Origin: CALDTK01 sp965213735
Lineage (GTDB): Bacteria; Bacteroidota; Bacteroidia; Chitinophagales; Saprospiraceae
Direction: 5' to 3'
DNA: 64,000 bases
Assembly (NCBI GenBank): GCA_965213735.1
Contig: CBDCAB010000006.1
Coordinates: 1,550,001 to 1,614,000, forward strand
Shown: positions 1-7,167 of the stretch, in pieces
Position numbering within the stretch: the first letter of the stretch is position 1
How the letters are laid out: every line of letters begins with the position of its first letter
The notes under the pieces: generated by a model
Seen by the model: only the letters and a program-made list of their open reading frames with translations
What the model was told of the DNA's origin: nothing
Database searches by the model: none
Translations under genes and position numbers: made by a program

Positions 1-255
1 GAAGCTCAGCAGCAAATCTGCGCGGCCACCCAGCTCCACAATCGGGTTGGTCAGTTCGAGACCATCAATGCGAAACTGCACCGTCTCAATATCCTCGCCA
101 TACACTTCGCCGATGCCTAGGGTGGCTATCGGTCCTTGCTGCGTTGGTTGAGAAGGCGCAACGGCATTATCATCTGCATCAGGCTCAACAGCAAGTTTTG
201 GACTACAGCCAACAATAAGTAGTGCGAAGAGGAGGAGAAAGTATGGTGGGGGCAT
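1..255 (-). CDS. T9SS plug-like lipoprotein (DUF5103 N-terminal part), truncated by window edge
   Basis: The gene starts with ATG at 255 and runs off the left edge, leaving 85 residues. It opens with a lipoprotein signal peptide whose lipobox reads LIVGC (Cys17), followed by a low-complexity Asp/Ala/Pro/Gln linker. The segment after about residue 50 (GEDIETVQFRIDGLELTNP, then IVELGG and LLLSF) resembles the first domain of the T9SS plug protein (DUF5103), which in Flavobacterium seals the SprA translocon when no substrate is bound. That assignment rests on remembered family pattern and is moderately sure; the lipoprotein nature is seen directly. The periplasm-facing outer membrane is the expected location. 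It lies 51 bases downstream of mpg on the same strand. Confidence 0.6.
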   Translation of the reverse strand, partial: MPPPYFLLLFALLIVGCSPKLAVEPDADDNAVAPSQPTQQGPIATLGIGEVYGEDIETVQFRIDGLELTNPIVELGGRADLLLSF

Positions 256-306
256 CGTGAGGATAAAGGCTTTAGGCCGCAATCTATTTTGCAGCGCTGG
301 TTCAGC

Positions 307-912
307 TTATTTGGCTGGAGAGGTAAAGTCACTGCCGCTTTCGCGAAAACGCCAGGGCCACTGCGCACACTCTTGTGCGTAAGCTACCCCCACCCGCGGG
401 CTGGCCAAGATGCTACCAGAAGCAGCAACTTGGTCGAATTTGCCTGCAAGTTGAATTGGCGAGTAAGGATCAAACAAGTCGCAGGCGTTGTGTTGGAGCT
501 CAATCCCGAGTGCCTGACAAACCAGCCCCGGTCCACCTCCCACCCGTCGCTCCACCTGATCGAGCTGCCGCCGAGCAAGCATGGTGGCAATACCAGCGAC
601 AGGCTCAATTGCCCGAATGAGGATGGCGTTGGGCTCACCTACAGGGCCGACAATGATGTTGAACATGCGGTGAATGCCATAGCATAAATACACATAAGCA
701 TGACCCGCTGCGCCAAAAAAGACTTCTGTGCGGGCAGTGCGTTTGTAGTTATAGGAATGAGCCGCTTTATCATCCCGACCGCGGTAAGCTTCCGTCTCGA
801 CGATGCGGCCGGTGGTGAGCTGACCATCAACACGAGTAGTGATGTGTACACCCAGCAAACCGCGCGCTTGAGCTACTACATCATCCGAGCTTAAATCTTC
901 GCGTGTAATCAT
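307..912 (-). CDS. mpg: DNA-3-methyladenine glycosylase (AAG/Mpg family)
   Basis: A 201-residue protein of the monofunctional alkyladenine glycosylase family, which removes 3-methyladenine and other alkylated or deaminated purines from DNA to start base excision repair in the cytoplasm. Seen in the sequence: the conserved VETEAYRGRDDKAAHSY segment with the catalytic Glu, AYVYLCYGIHRMFN, NAILIRAIEP and GGGPGLVCQALGI, all in the usual order, and the usual bacterial length of about 200 residues. It sits 47 bases downstream of guaB on the same strand. An exact copy of the GCTTTCGCGAAAAC motif lies inside it at 337-350. Confidence 0.95.
   Translation of the reverse strand: MITREDLSSDDVVAQARGLLGVHITTRVDGQLTTGRIVETEAYRGRDDKAAHSYNYKRTARTEVFFGAAGHAYVYLCYGIHRMFNIIVGPVGEPNAILIRAIEPVAGIATMLARRQLDQVERRVGGGPGLVCQALGIELQHNACDLFDPYSPIQLAGKFDQVAASGSILASPRVGVAYAQECAQWPWRFRESGSDFTSPAK
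337..350 (+). repeat. GCTTTCGCGAAAAC iterated motif, exact copy
   Basis: Exact copy of the 14-mer GCTTTCGCSAAAAC with S=G. It lies inside mpg; on the coding strand the reverse complement reads TTT CGC GAA AGC (FRES). See the finding on this motif for all copies. Confidence 0.7.
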
Positions 913-959
913 GACTCTCCTGCTGGCATACTCGCAGCTTCTCGACGCTGCGCCAGCTC

Positions 960-2477
960 TTAACCTCTCGCAGAATAATTAGGCGCCTCCTTCGTAATGG
1001 TAACATTATGTGGATGGCTTTCCGCCATTCCAGCACCACTAATGCGCACAAACTTAGCTTGTTTGAGTTCGGCAATCGTGGAGGCACCACAGTAGCCCAT
1101 GCCAGCACGTAGACCCCCGAGGTATTGGACCATCACCTCCCCGAGATTGCCTTTGAAGGGGACTCTGCCTTCGATACCTTCAGGGACGAGTTTTTTGATA
1201 TCGTCTTCCACATCCTGGAAGTAGCGATCCTTGGAGCCTTTTTCCATTGCTCCGAGTGAGCCCATGCCGCGGTAGACCTTGAACTTGCGGCCGTCCATGA
1301 GGATAGTTTCTCCTGGAGCTTCTTCTACGCCTGCGAAGAGGCTACCAGCCATCACGGTGTCTGCCCCAGCGGCAAAAGCCTTGACAATATCACCGGAATA
1401 GCGAATGCCACCATCGGCTACTACTGGTATGCCTGTGCCTTCGAGGGCGTTGGCAACTTCAAAGATTGCCGACAACTGGGGCACTCCCACGCCAGCCACC
1501 ACACGTGTGGTACAGATACTACCCGGCCCGACTCCAACTTTGACTCCATCTACTCCAGCATCTACGAGTGCACGAGCTGCGGCACCTGTGGCTACGTTGC
1601 CGCCGACTACCTGGAGGTCGGGGAATGCAGCCTTTAAATTTGCCACGGCATCGAGTACTCCTTTGCTGTGGCCATGAGCAGTGTCTACGCAGACGGCATC
1701 TACCTGTACATCCACCAGCGCCGCTACCCGCTCGTGCAGGTCGTGCGTTACACCCACAGCAGCGGCCACTACAAGGCGACCAAAGGAATCTTTGCAGCTG
1801 TTGGGGTAATTTTTCACCTTCATGATATCCTTATAGGTGATAAGACCAACGAGCTTGCCTGCGGGATTGACCACCGGGAGCTTTTCAATTTTATGCTGCT
1901 GCAGGATAGTCCTCGCCTCTTCGAGTGTGGTCGCAGGTGGAGCTGTAATGAGCTTGCGACTGGTCATTATCTCGCTGACCGGAATATCGAGCGCAGTCTC
2001 AAAGCGTAAATCTCGGTTGGTAAGGATGCCTACCAACTCCTGATCGTCGCTCACAATGGGTATTCCTCCAATTTTAAATTTGCGCATCAAGTTGAGCGCA
2101 TCCCCTACCCTAGCGTTGACGCCGAGGGTGACGGGGTCGATGATCATACCCGACTCAGATCGCTTAACTGAGCGCACCTGATCTGCCTGCTGAGCTATGC
2201 TCATGTTCTTGTGGATGACCCCAATTCCGCCCTGACGTGCTATCGCAATGGCTAAGCGATGCTCCGTGACTGTATCCATGGCCGCACTCACAATAGGTGA
2301 GTTGAGGTGGAGCGTACGCGTAAACTTGGTCTTCAGCGATACCTCACGCGGCAAAACTTCGCTGTACGCAGGCAGCAACAGGACATCGTCGAAGGTGAAG
2401 CCTTCATAAGCAAACTTATCTGCCGCTGCGACAAGTAACTCTCCGTTGCTCCGATTGGAAGTGTTGACCTTTTCCAT
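960..2477 (-). CDS. guaB: IMP dehydrogenase
   Basis: Converts IMP to XMP with NAD+, the committed step of GMP synthesis. The 505-residue protein has the full family layout: the N-terminal barrel part, a CBS-domain pair at roughly residues 95-215 (including GGIPIVSDDQELVGILTNRD and EKLPVVNPAGKLVGLITYKD), and the catalytic loop GPGSICTTRVVAGVGVPQ with the active-site Cys. The flap (ameEKGSKDRYFQ) and the C-terminal GGLRAGMGYCGA are also present. I chose ATG 2477 over the 7-codon-longer start because a perfect TACCTTTG -7 element lies just 3 bases upstream (2481-2488), so the longer form would begin upstream of transcription. Divergent from tadA. Confidence 0.97.
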   Translation of the reverse strand: MEKVNTSNRSNGELLVAAADKFAYEGFTFDDVLLLPAYSEVLPREVSLKTKFTRTLHLNSPIVSAAMDTVTEHRLAIAIARQGGIGVIHKNMSIAQQADQVRSVKRSESGMIIDPVTLGVNARVGDALNLMRKFKIGGIPIVSDDQELVGILTNRDLRFETALDIPVSEIMTSRKLITAPPATTLEEARTILQQHKIEKLPVVNPAGKLVGLITYKDIMKVKNYPNSCKDSFGRLVVAAAVGVTHDLHERVAALVDVQVDAVCVDTAHGHSKGVLDAVANLKAAFPDLQVVGGNVATGAAARALVDAGVDGVKVGVGPGSICTTRVVAGVGVPQLSAIFEVANALEGTGIPVVADGGIRYSGDIVKAFAAGADTVMAGSLFAGVEEAPGETILMDGRKFKVYRGMGSLGAMEKGSKDRYFQDVEDDIKKLVPEGIEGRVPFKGNLGEVMVQYLGGLRAGMGYCGASTIAELKQAKFVRISGAGMAESHPHNVTITKEAPNYSARG

Positions 2478-2480
2478 GCG

Positions 2481-2488
2481 CAAAGGTA
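2481..2488 (-). promoter_or_regulatory. Bacteroidota -7 promoter element for guaB (TACCTTTG)
   Basis: On the minus strand the sequence reads TACCTTTG-CGC-ATG. This matches the Bacteroidota sigma-ABfr -7 consensus TAnnTTTG. Only three bases separate it from the guaB ATG, so the mRNA should be leaderless. No convincing -33 TTTG was found. Confidence 0.6.
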
Positions 2489-2515
2489 AATAAATCAAGA
2501 GCTACATTTCCAGCT

Positions 2516-2983
2516 ATGAGCGAGTCCGACAAACTCACCTTCTTTACCGATGAGCATTGGATGCGACAGGCAATCCGCGAAGCAAAAGCGGCTGCCCTAG
2601 CCGATGAGGTACCTGTAGGCGCTGTAGTGGTGTGCCGAGATCGCATCATTGCACGGGGTCACAACCAGACTGAGCGGCTCGGCGATGTGACGGCACACGC
2701 CGAAATGATCGCCTTGACATCAGCAGCAAATCACCTGGGTGCAAAATTTCTCCCGGACTGTACGATGTACGTCACGCTAGAGCCCTGTGCCATGTGTGCC
2801 GGAGCACTTGCCTGGGCGCAGCTGGGTAGATTAGTATACGGAGCACCCGATGAGCGCCGCGGCTTTATGACCTTTGGGAAGCGGATGCTTCACCCCAAAA
2901 CGATAGTCGAATTTGGCATCATGATGCAGGAGTGCGCAGATCTGATTCAAGACTTTTTCGCAGCCAAACGGCCGCGGGTTTAA
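2516..2983 (+). CDS. tadA: tRNA-specific adenosine-34 deaminase
   Basis: A 155-residue zinc deaminase that converts A34 to inosine in tRNA-Arg(ACG). The zinc and catalytic motifs are visible: TAHAEMIAL (His ligand plus proton-shuttling Glu) and TLEPCAMCAGAL (two Cys ligands). RGHNQTERLGDVTAHAE matches the TadA form better than guanine or cytosine deaminases, although TadA usually has DPTAHAE and this copy has DVTAHAE. Length fits TadA. It is divergent from guaB, and its stop overlaps by four bases the end of the convergent secreted-protein gene. A near-match -7 element (TACATTTC, 2502-2509) lies 6 bases before the ATG. Confidence 0.9.
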   Translation: MSESDKLTFFTDEHWMRQAIREAKAAALADEVPVGAVVVCRDRIIARGHNQTERLGDVTAHAEMIALTSAANHLGAKFLPDCTMYVTLEPCAMCAGALAWAQLGRLVYGAPDERRGFMTFGKRMLHPKTIVEFGIMMQECADLIQDFFAAKRPRV

Positions 2984-3657
2984 TTCCTGCCGCGGTTGAT
3001 GGTGCGACTTGAGGCTACGTTCGGCTTCTTGGCGATTTCATCGGTTACCCGCTTGATAACGAGTGTCTCAGTCTCATCGTGGAGCGTCATCGCCAGCTTG
3101 TAAATGCCTTCTTCATGGGAAGAAAGGTCGAGTCTCAGATCGTTGAGGCCCATGACGAGCATCATTTCATCAGCGAAAACTTGCTCTCCCCGCAGATTAC
3201 TCAGAGTATAGGCCATATCACCCTCCACCATTGAATCGATGGTCAGCTCGAATTCGTCTTGCGTGGCCACATTACTCATACGGGCCACCATAAAATTGTT
3301 GGTAAACACTTGCGGCACGCTCACCACATCAGAATAGCTAAAGCTGCCGTCGATGTCGACTTGCTTGAGGCGGTAGTAGGTACGTGAGGCTGTAGCCATG
3401 ATATCCAGGAAGTTGTACTCCCTGATGTCCATCGAATTGCCTGCACCCTCTACTGTTCCGAGGTTGCCGAAATTGGCTCCGTCCTCTGATTTTTCAACGA
3501 TAAAAATTGAGTTATCCTCCTCGAAAGCCGTGCTCCAAGTGAGCATGGTTCCGATTTGAAGATTTTGGCCTTCAAGGTTTTGCTCGTAGATACAAGTAGC
3601 CTCAGCGGCGTAACTAGTCATCAGGAGCAGTGAGCAAATTAGCAGGTGATTTTTCAT
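2980..3657 (-). CDS. Small secreted protein: FN3-like domain plus T9SS CTD-like tail (paralogue 1)
   Basis: The 225-residue product has a Sec signal peptide ending near residue 20. Residues ~30-105 look like a fibronectin-III-type beta-sandwich common in T9SS substrates (MLTWSTAFEEDNSIFIVEKS, then DGANFGNLGTV and RTYYRLKQVDIDGSFSYSD). Residues ~115-200 resemble a T9SS type A sorting domain, ending with LDLSSHEEGIYKLAMTL and ETLVIKRV. Unusually, about 20 residues (ending INRGRN) follow the point where such domains normally stop. The gene just upstream on the same strand encodes a paralogue with the same plan, so the pair looks like a tandem duplication. A surface or extracellular location is inferred; the function is unknown. 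Confidence 0.6.
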   Translation of the reverse strand: MKNHLLICSLLLMTSYAAEATCIYEQNLEGQNLQIGTMLTWSTAFEEDNSIFIVEKSEDGANFGNLGTVEGAGNSMDIREYNFLDIMATASRTYYRLKQVDIDGSFSYSDVVSVPQVFTNNFMVARMSNVATQDEFELTIDSMVEGDMAYTLSNLRGEQVFADEMMLVMGLNDLRLDLSSHEEGIYKLAMTLHDETETLVIKRVTDEIAKKPNVASSRTINRGRN

Positions 3658-3708
3658 GAGCTGAATGCTTAGCAGAGAAGGCAGAAGATGAAGTTTGGGG
3701 CGTGTTGA

Positions 3709-4350
3709 TCAATTGCCGCGGACGAAAGTGGGCTCAGCTTGCTCTTGTGTCACCTTCACGAAATGCACCACTTCGTTAAGGCTTTCTCCGGCTACATTTA
3801 GTCGGTAAGCACCAGGAGCGAGTTGATCCGTGTCGATGCTGAGACCATTCGGTCCGGGCTGGACCAATAAGTCGGTGTGCGAAACTGGATTCCCGATGAA
3901 ATCATACAAATCGCATGCCAGCATTGCCACTGCATTGCTCTCTACTTCAAACTCGAAAGTGCGTTCGACATCGACCGAAAACTTGCCATTCAAGTGCCAG
4001 GTACTCGTGCCGGGGCGTTGTGCTTCGGCGAGTGGAGAATGTGCAGAAGTTCCAGCGCGATCAAAGGAGGTGACGCGGTAGTAGTGCTTCGCATCAGGTC
4101 GGTCGGTATCCAGGTAATTGTATGACTCGGCAAGGCCTTTCTCCGCAACGACGCGTGAAAGTAACTCAAAGGTGAAGCCGTCGAGACTGCGCTCAATGGT
4201 GAAGCCAGTGACTTCGGCATCTTCACATTCCCAAGTGAGCATAGCCCCTATCGGCAGGTACTTCACTTCGAGTTGACTCACCGGCTGAATAGCCCGAGCG
4301 AGTGATGTAGTGAGAATGGCAATGATGAAAATGCAAAGGCGTGTGCGCAT
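3709..4350 (-). CDS. Small secreted protein: FN3-like domain plus T9SS CTD-like tail (paralogue 2)
   Basis: A 213-residue paralogue of the downstream gene. I chose ATG 4350 because it begins a clean signal peptide (MRTRLCIFIIAILTTSLARA); the longer open frame upstream has no such property. The FN3-like part contains IGAMLTWECEDAEVTGFTIE, RSLDGFTFELLSRV and KHYYRVTSFDRAGTS. The tail resembles a T9SS sorting domain (NGLSIDTDQLAPGAYRLNVA, then EVVHFVKV) but again continues past it, ending FVRGN. Both paralogues therefore end in a short RG-N sequence. The 51-base gap to paralogue 1 suggests co-transcription. Function unknown. Confidence 0.6.
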   Translation of the reverse strand: MRTRLCIFIIAILTTSLARAIQPVSQLEVKYLPIGAMLTWECEDAEVTGFTIERSLDGFTFELLSRVVAEKGLAESYNYLDTDRPDAKHYYRVTSFDRAGTSAHSPLAEAQRPGTSTWHLNGKFSVDVERTFEFEVESNAVAMLACDLYDFIGNPVSHTDLLVQPGPNGLSIDTDQLAPGAYRLNVAGESLNEVVHFVKVTQEQAEPTFVRGN

Positions 4351-4609
4351 GGTGGAAGCGTATCTGGTTGTACATATCTCCCTGCAAAGCCTTGGCCAGG
4401 TGTGCCACTTTTGAGCAGCTGTTCGCCGTATGGGTTGAAATGGTGGGTGAGTAGTTGTTCCAGCCAGTAGAAGTTTTGTTATCAGTCGCCTTTCGGCAAA
4501 ACCACGGGCATCGCTACTACTTAAGGCTATCATAAAGCCGTTAAAGGCATCTGAAAGCTCTTTCTGATGTGCTCGGTAGAGACGTTATTGCTCACAAATC
4601 ATTTACTAC

Positions 4610-5161
4610 ATGTTCCGTTTCAACTCTACGCTTGCTGTTTTTGCTGTGTTCGCATTCTTATTGGCGAGCTGTAGCCCACGCTTGACACCTCTCACAGAAG
4701 ACTTACGCGAGCAGAACCGCTGGTCGGAGCAGGAACTTTCCCAAATTCAATTCTACCTCAGCGAAGACCTCATCTTGAGTCGCGAGCGCCGTAGCGGCCA
4801 AACAGATATCGTACAGGGTCGAGTGCGCGTAGAAAATGGCCGCGATATCGAAGAGATCGTCTTCAAACGAGGTACACCAGGAGTAGTGCTCTTTTCACCC
4901 AAAGACGAAAATCTAGCCATCGGCTTCGACAGCCGCGACGACAGCAAGTACCTCCTGTTTGGCAGCAACCCGAAGCAAGGCGGGAAGTACACCCTCCTCG
5001 CTAAGGACTGGAAACGCTACCGTGGCAGTGTCACCTATGCGGGAGAGACCTGGAACGTAAGTGCAGCTAACGCCGACGTCAACCTGCTGCTCAATCTCAA
5101 GCGGCGAGGAAAAGTCGATCGCAATGTGCAAAGCCCTGGCGGACGAAGAATTGGCAGCTAA
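4610..5161 (+). CDS. Conserved outer-membrane lipoprotein of unknown function
   Basis: A 183-residue lipoprotein: the signal peptide FAVFAFLLASCSPR has a lipobox with Cys21. The mature part is predicted mixed beta, with WSEQELSQIQFYLSEDLIL near the start and many charged residues. It ends in a basic Gly/Arg-rich tail (NVQSPGGRRIGS). I do not recognise a characterised family, although the SEQELSQIQFY opening is familiar from Bacteroidota hypothetical lipoproteins. It is divergent from the paralogous secreted pair across a 259-base gap in which I see no gene, and convergent with pcm 8 bases downstream. Confidence 0.7.
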   Translation: MFRFNSTLAVFAVFAFLLASCSPRLTPLTEDLREQNRWSEQELSQIQFYLSEDLILSRERRSGQTDIVQGRVRVENGRDIEEIVFKRGTPGVVLFSPKDENLAIGFDSRDDSKYLLFGSNPKQGGKYTLLAKDWKRYRGSVTYAGETWNVSAANADVNLLLNLKRRGKVDRNVQSPGGRRIGS

Positions 5162-5169
5162 GGCTCTGC

Positions 5170-5835
5170 TTAATTAGCAGGCACCACACCTTCAGTAAAG
5201 GGCACAAATCGAAACTGGTCGTAAGCTTCAGTGCGATAGCCATCAGCAGAAGTCCGAATGACGCACTGCATCACCTGTACGTCGTCTCCGACCGGTATGA
5301 CTAATCTACCTCCAATACTGAGTTGCGCCAGGAGTTCGTCGGGCACCTCTGTTGCACCAGCTGTCACCAAGATGCGGTCGTAAGGCGCATAGACAGGCAG
5401 ACCTTGGTAGCCATCGCGGAGGAAGGTGCGAATTTTGCCAAAACGCTGCGCGGCAAGTAAGAGCCTCGTTGTCTGGTACAGACTCTCTTGTCGCTCGAGA
5501 GTGTACAGGCGAACACCGAGCTTGCCTAAAATCGCAGCTTGGTAGCCAGAGCCTGTGCCCACCTCGAGAACTTTCATGCGGGGTTTTACCTGCAGGAGTG
5601 AGGTTTGGTAGGCTACTGTATAGGGTTGGCTGATGGTCTGTCCCTGCGCGATGGGCAGCGCCCGATCCTCATAAGCACGGTCTTCATAAGCTTGACCTAC
5701 AAACCAGTGTCGGGGCACTGCTGCCATAGCTTGTAGCACAGCCTCATCGTCGATTCCGCGGTTGCGCAGGTGCTGGACGAGACGACGGCGGTTGCCCAGG
5801 TGGAGGTAATCGTCGACGAGTTTACGGGTGCTCAT
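5170..5835 (-). CDS. pcm: Protein-L-isoaspartate O-methyltransferase
   Basis: A SAM-dependent repair enzyme that methylates isoaspartyl residues in damaged proteins. Seen: AQGQTISQPY (substrate and cofactor site), LEVGTGSGYQAAILG (SAM-binding motif I), the YTLER acidic motif, and DRILVTAGATEVP. Length (221 residues) is normal. I prefer ATG 5835; the longer TTG start at 5844 would lie inside the TATGTTTG -7 element. An oddity is an imperfect tandem duplication of five residues just before the conserved ALPI: AYEDRAYEDRA, where homologues carry one copy. The gene is convergent with the lipoprotein gene. Confidence 0.93.
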   Translation of the reverse strand: MSTRKLVDDYLHLGNRRRLVQHLRNRGIDDEAVLQAMAAVPRHWFVGQAYEDRAYEDRALPIAQGQTISQPYTVAYQTSLLQVKPRMKVLEVGTGSGYQAAILGKLGVRLYTLERQESLYQTTRLLLAAQRFGKIRTFLRDGYQGLPVYAPYDRILVTAGATEVPDELLAQLSIGGRLVIPVGDDVQVMQCVIRTSADGYRTEAYDQFRFVPFTEGVVPAN

Positions 5836-5841
5836 ACCGCT

Positions 5842-5849
5842 CAAACATA
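5842..5849 (-). promoter_or_regulatory. -7 promoter element for pcm (TATGTTTG)
   Basis: Perfect TAnnTTTG on the minus strand, with six bases between its final G and the pcm ATG at 5835. It predicts a leaderless or nearly leaderless mRNA and rules out the in-frame TTG at 5844 as start. Confidence 0.55.
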
Positions 5850-5893
5850 ATTTTTGGGTGCGGGTCCGACCAACCGCTGCGCGATATTTCTAA

Positions 5894-7138
5894 TCAAACT
5901 TGACGACCGAGCGCGGCTTTCATCCAAAAGCTCGGTTTGGCTACTTGCGAACGTAACTCCAAATCAGTGTACATGCGCGATAGCAGTCGCACCACCCCGG
6001 GGCGAGTATTGATAAAATTAGCTAAACCGTTGACAATCCAAGGCCAGCGGAGGCTCGTTTGGATGCGGTAAGAAATTTCCATCTCTCGACCCAGCACACG
6101 CTTTATGCGCACATCATACGCGCTAAGGGCATCGGCTGAAAGGTCGTTTTGGCGTAAGCTGACTAAGGCTTGCTCTGCTGCGATGATGCCTGCATACATG
6201 CCATTGCCAATACCTTCACCTGTGAGCGGATCGATCATGTGACCTGCATCACCCATAATCATATAGCCCTCTCCACTGGCCCGCCGCAACTTAGAGCCGA
6301 GTGGGAGCGGGTAACCAACAATCTTTTCTTGTAAGGTGGCACCAGCAAAACGTTCGCCTAGCAGCGCGTGCGAATCAATAATCCGTTGCATCTCCTCACG
6401 CAAATTGAGGCCGCGCTGCTTGAGCTTATCTGTGCGCATGCCCAGGCCAATATTGCTATGCCCCTGCGGCAGCGGGAAGGCCCAGAAATAACCTGGCAGG
6501 TATTCTTTCAGGAAGTGCAGCTCGATAAAACCATCGGGATGAAAACCGGTAACACCTTCCATATAAGCACGCACAGCACCAGCATGGTGAGCAGGCCGCT
6601 TATGCAAGCCGGCAGTTTTGCGCGCGAACGCGGATTGAGCACCATCCGCCAGTAGCAGTAGCCGACAGGTATGCGACCATGTGCCGTCTTTGCTCTCCAA
6701 ACGCCACCCATCATCTTCCCGCTCGATGGAAGTAACGTGCACCCCGAGCTGCAAATCAATTTCTTCATGGCGCCGAACCTCATCGACAAGGAATTGATCG
6801 AAGTCAAAGCGTCGGCACACAAAACCACTCGCGTGAACCCGGTCATCAGGTAGCGGATCTTGAAAAGGGACCTCGATGGGCACGCCATTCGGTGCAACAA
6901 ATCGGATACCCCAAACCGGCTCGGCCGTTTTGCTGGCAATCAGCCGCTCAATGGCCTGAGGATCGAAGCGGTTGAGCAAGGTAATGGCCTTCCCGCTGAG
7001 CGCATCTCCACAAACTTTGTCGCGGGGGAAGTGAGATTTGTCGACAATCGTAACCTGCTGTCCAGCTTTAGCGAGCCGCCAGGCTGCACTTGCACCCGCT
7101 GGGCCGCAGCCTACAATGAGGATATCAGAATGGGGCAT
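5894..7138 (-). CDS. Geranylgeranyl-reductase-family FAD oxidoreductase
   Basis: A 414-residue flavoprotein of the geranylgeranyl reductase / p-hydroxybenzoate hydroxylase fold. The N-terminal dinucleotide site DILIVGCGPAGASAAWRLAK is followed by FPRDKVCGDALSGKAI, typical of the GGR family, and the second FAD motif GYMIMGDAGHMIDPLTGEGI lies near residue 290. Family members reduce isoprenoid double bonds in lipids, quinones or carotenoids; which substrate applies here cannot be read from sequence. ATG 7138 is preferred over the GTG two codons upstream. It lies about 30 bases downstream of the sensor-kinase gene and may be co-transcribed with it. It carries a one-mismatch copy of the 14-mer motif at 6146-6159. 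Confidence 0.85.
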   Translation of the reverse strand: MPHSDILIVGCGPAGASAAWRLAKAGQQVTIVDKSHFPRDKVCGDALSGKAITLLNRFDPQAIERLIASKTAEPVWGIRFVAPNGVPIEVPFQDPLPDDRVHASGFVCRRFDFDQFLVDEVRRHEEIDLQLGVHVTSIEREDDGWRLESKDGTWSHTCRLLLLADGAQSAFARKTAGLHKRPAHHAGAVRAYMEGVTGFHPDGFIELHFLKEYLPGYFWAFPLPQGHSNIGLGMRTDKLKQRGLNLREEMQRIIDSHALLGERFAGATLQEKIVGYPLPLGSKLRRASGEGYMIMGDAGHMIDPLTGEGIGNGMYAGIIAAEQALVSLRQNDLSADALSAYDVRIKRVLGREMEISYRIQTSLRWPWIVNGLANFINTRPGVVRLLSRMYTDLELRSQVAKPSFWMKAALGRQV

Positions 7139-7167
7139 AGGCACACGGGCAAGGTAGCCGGTCCGAA

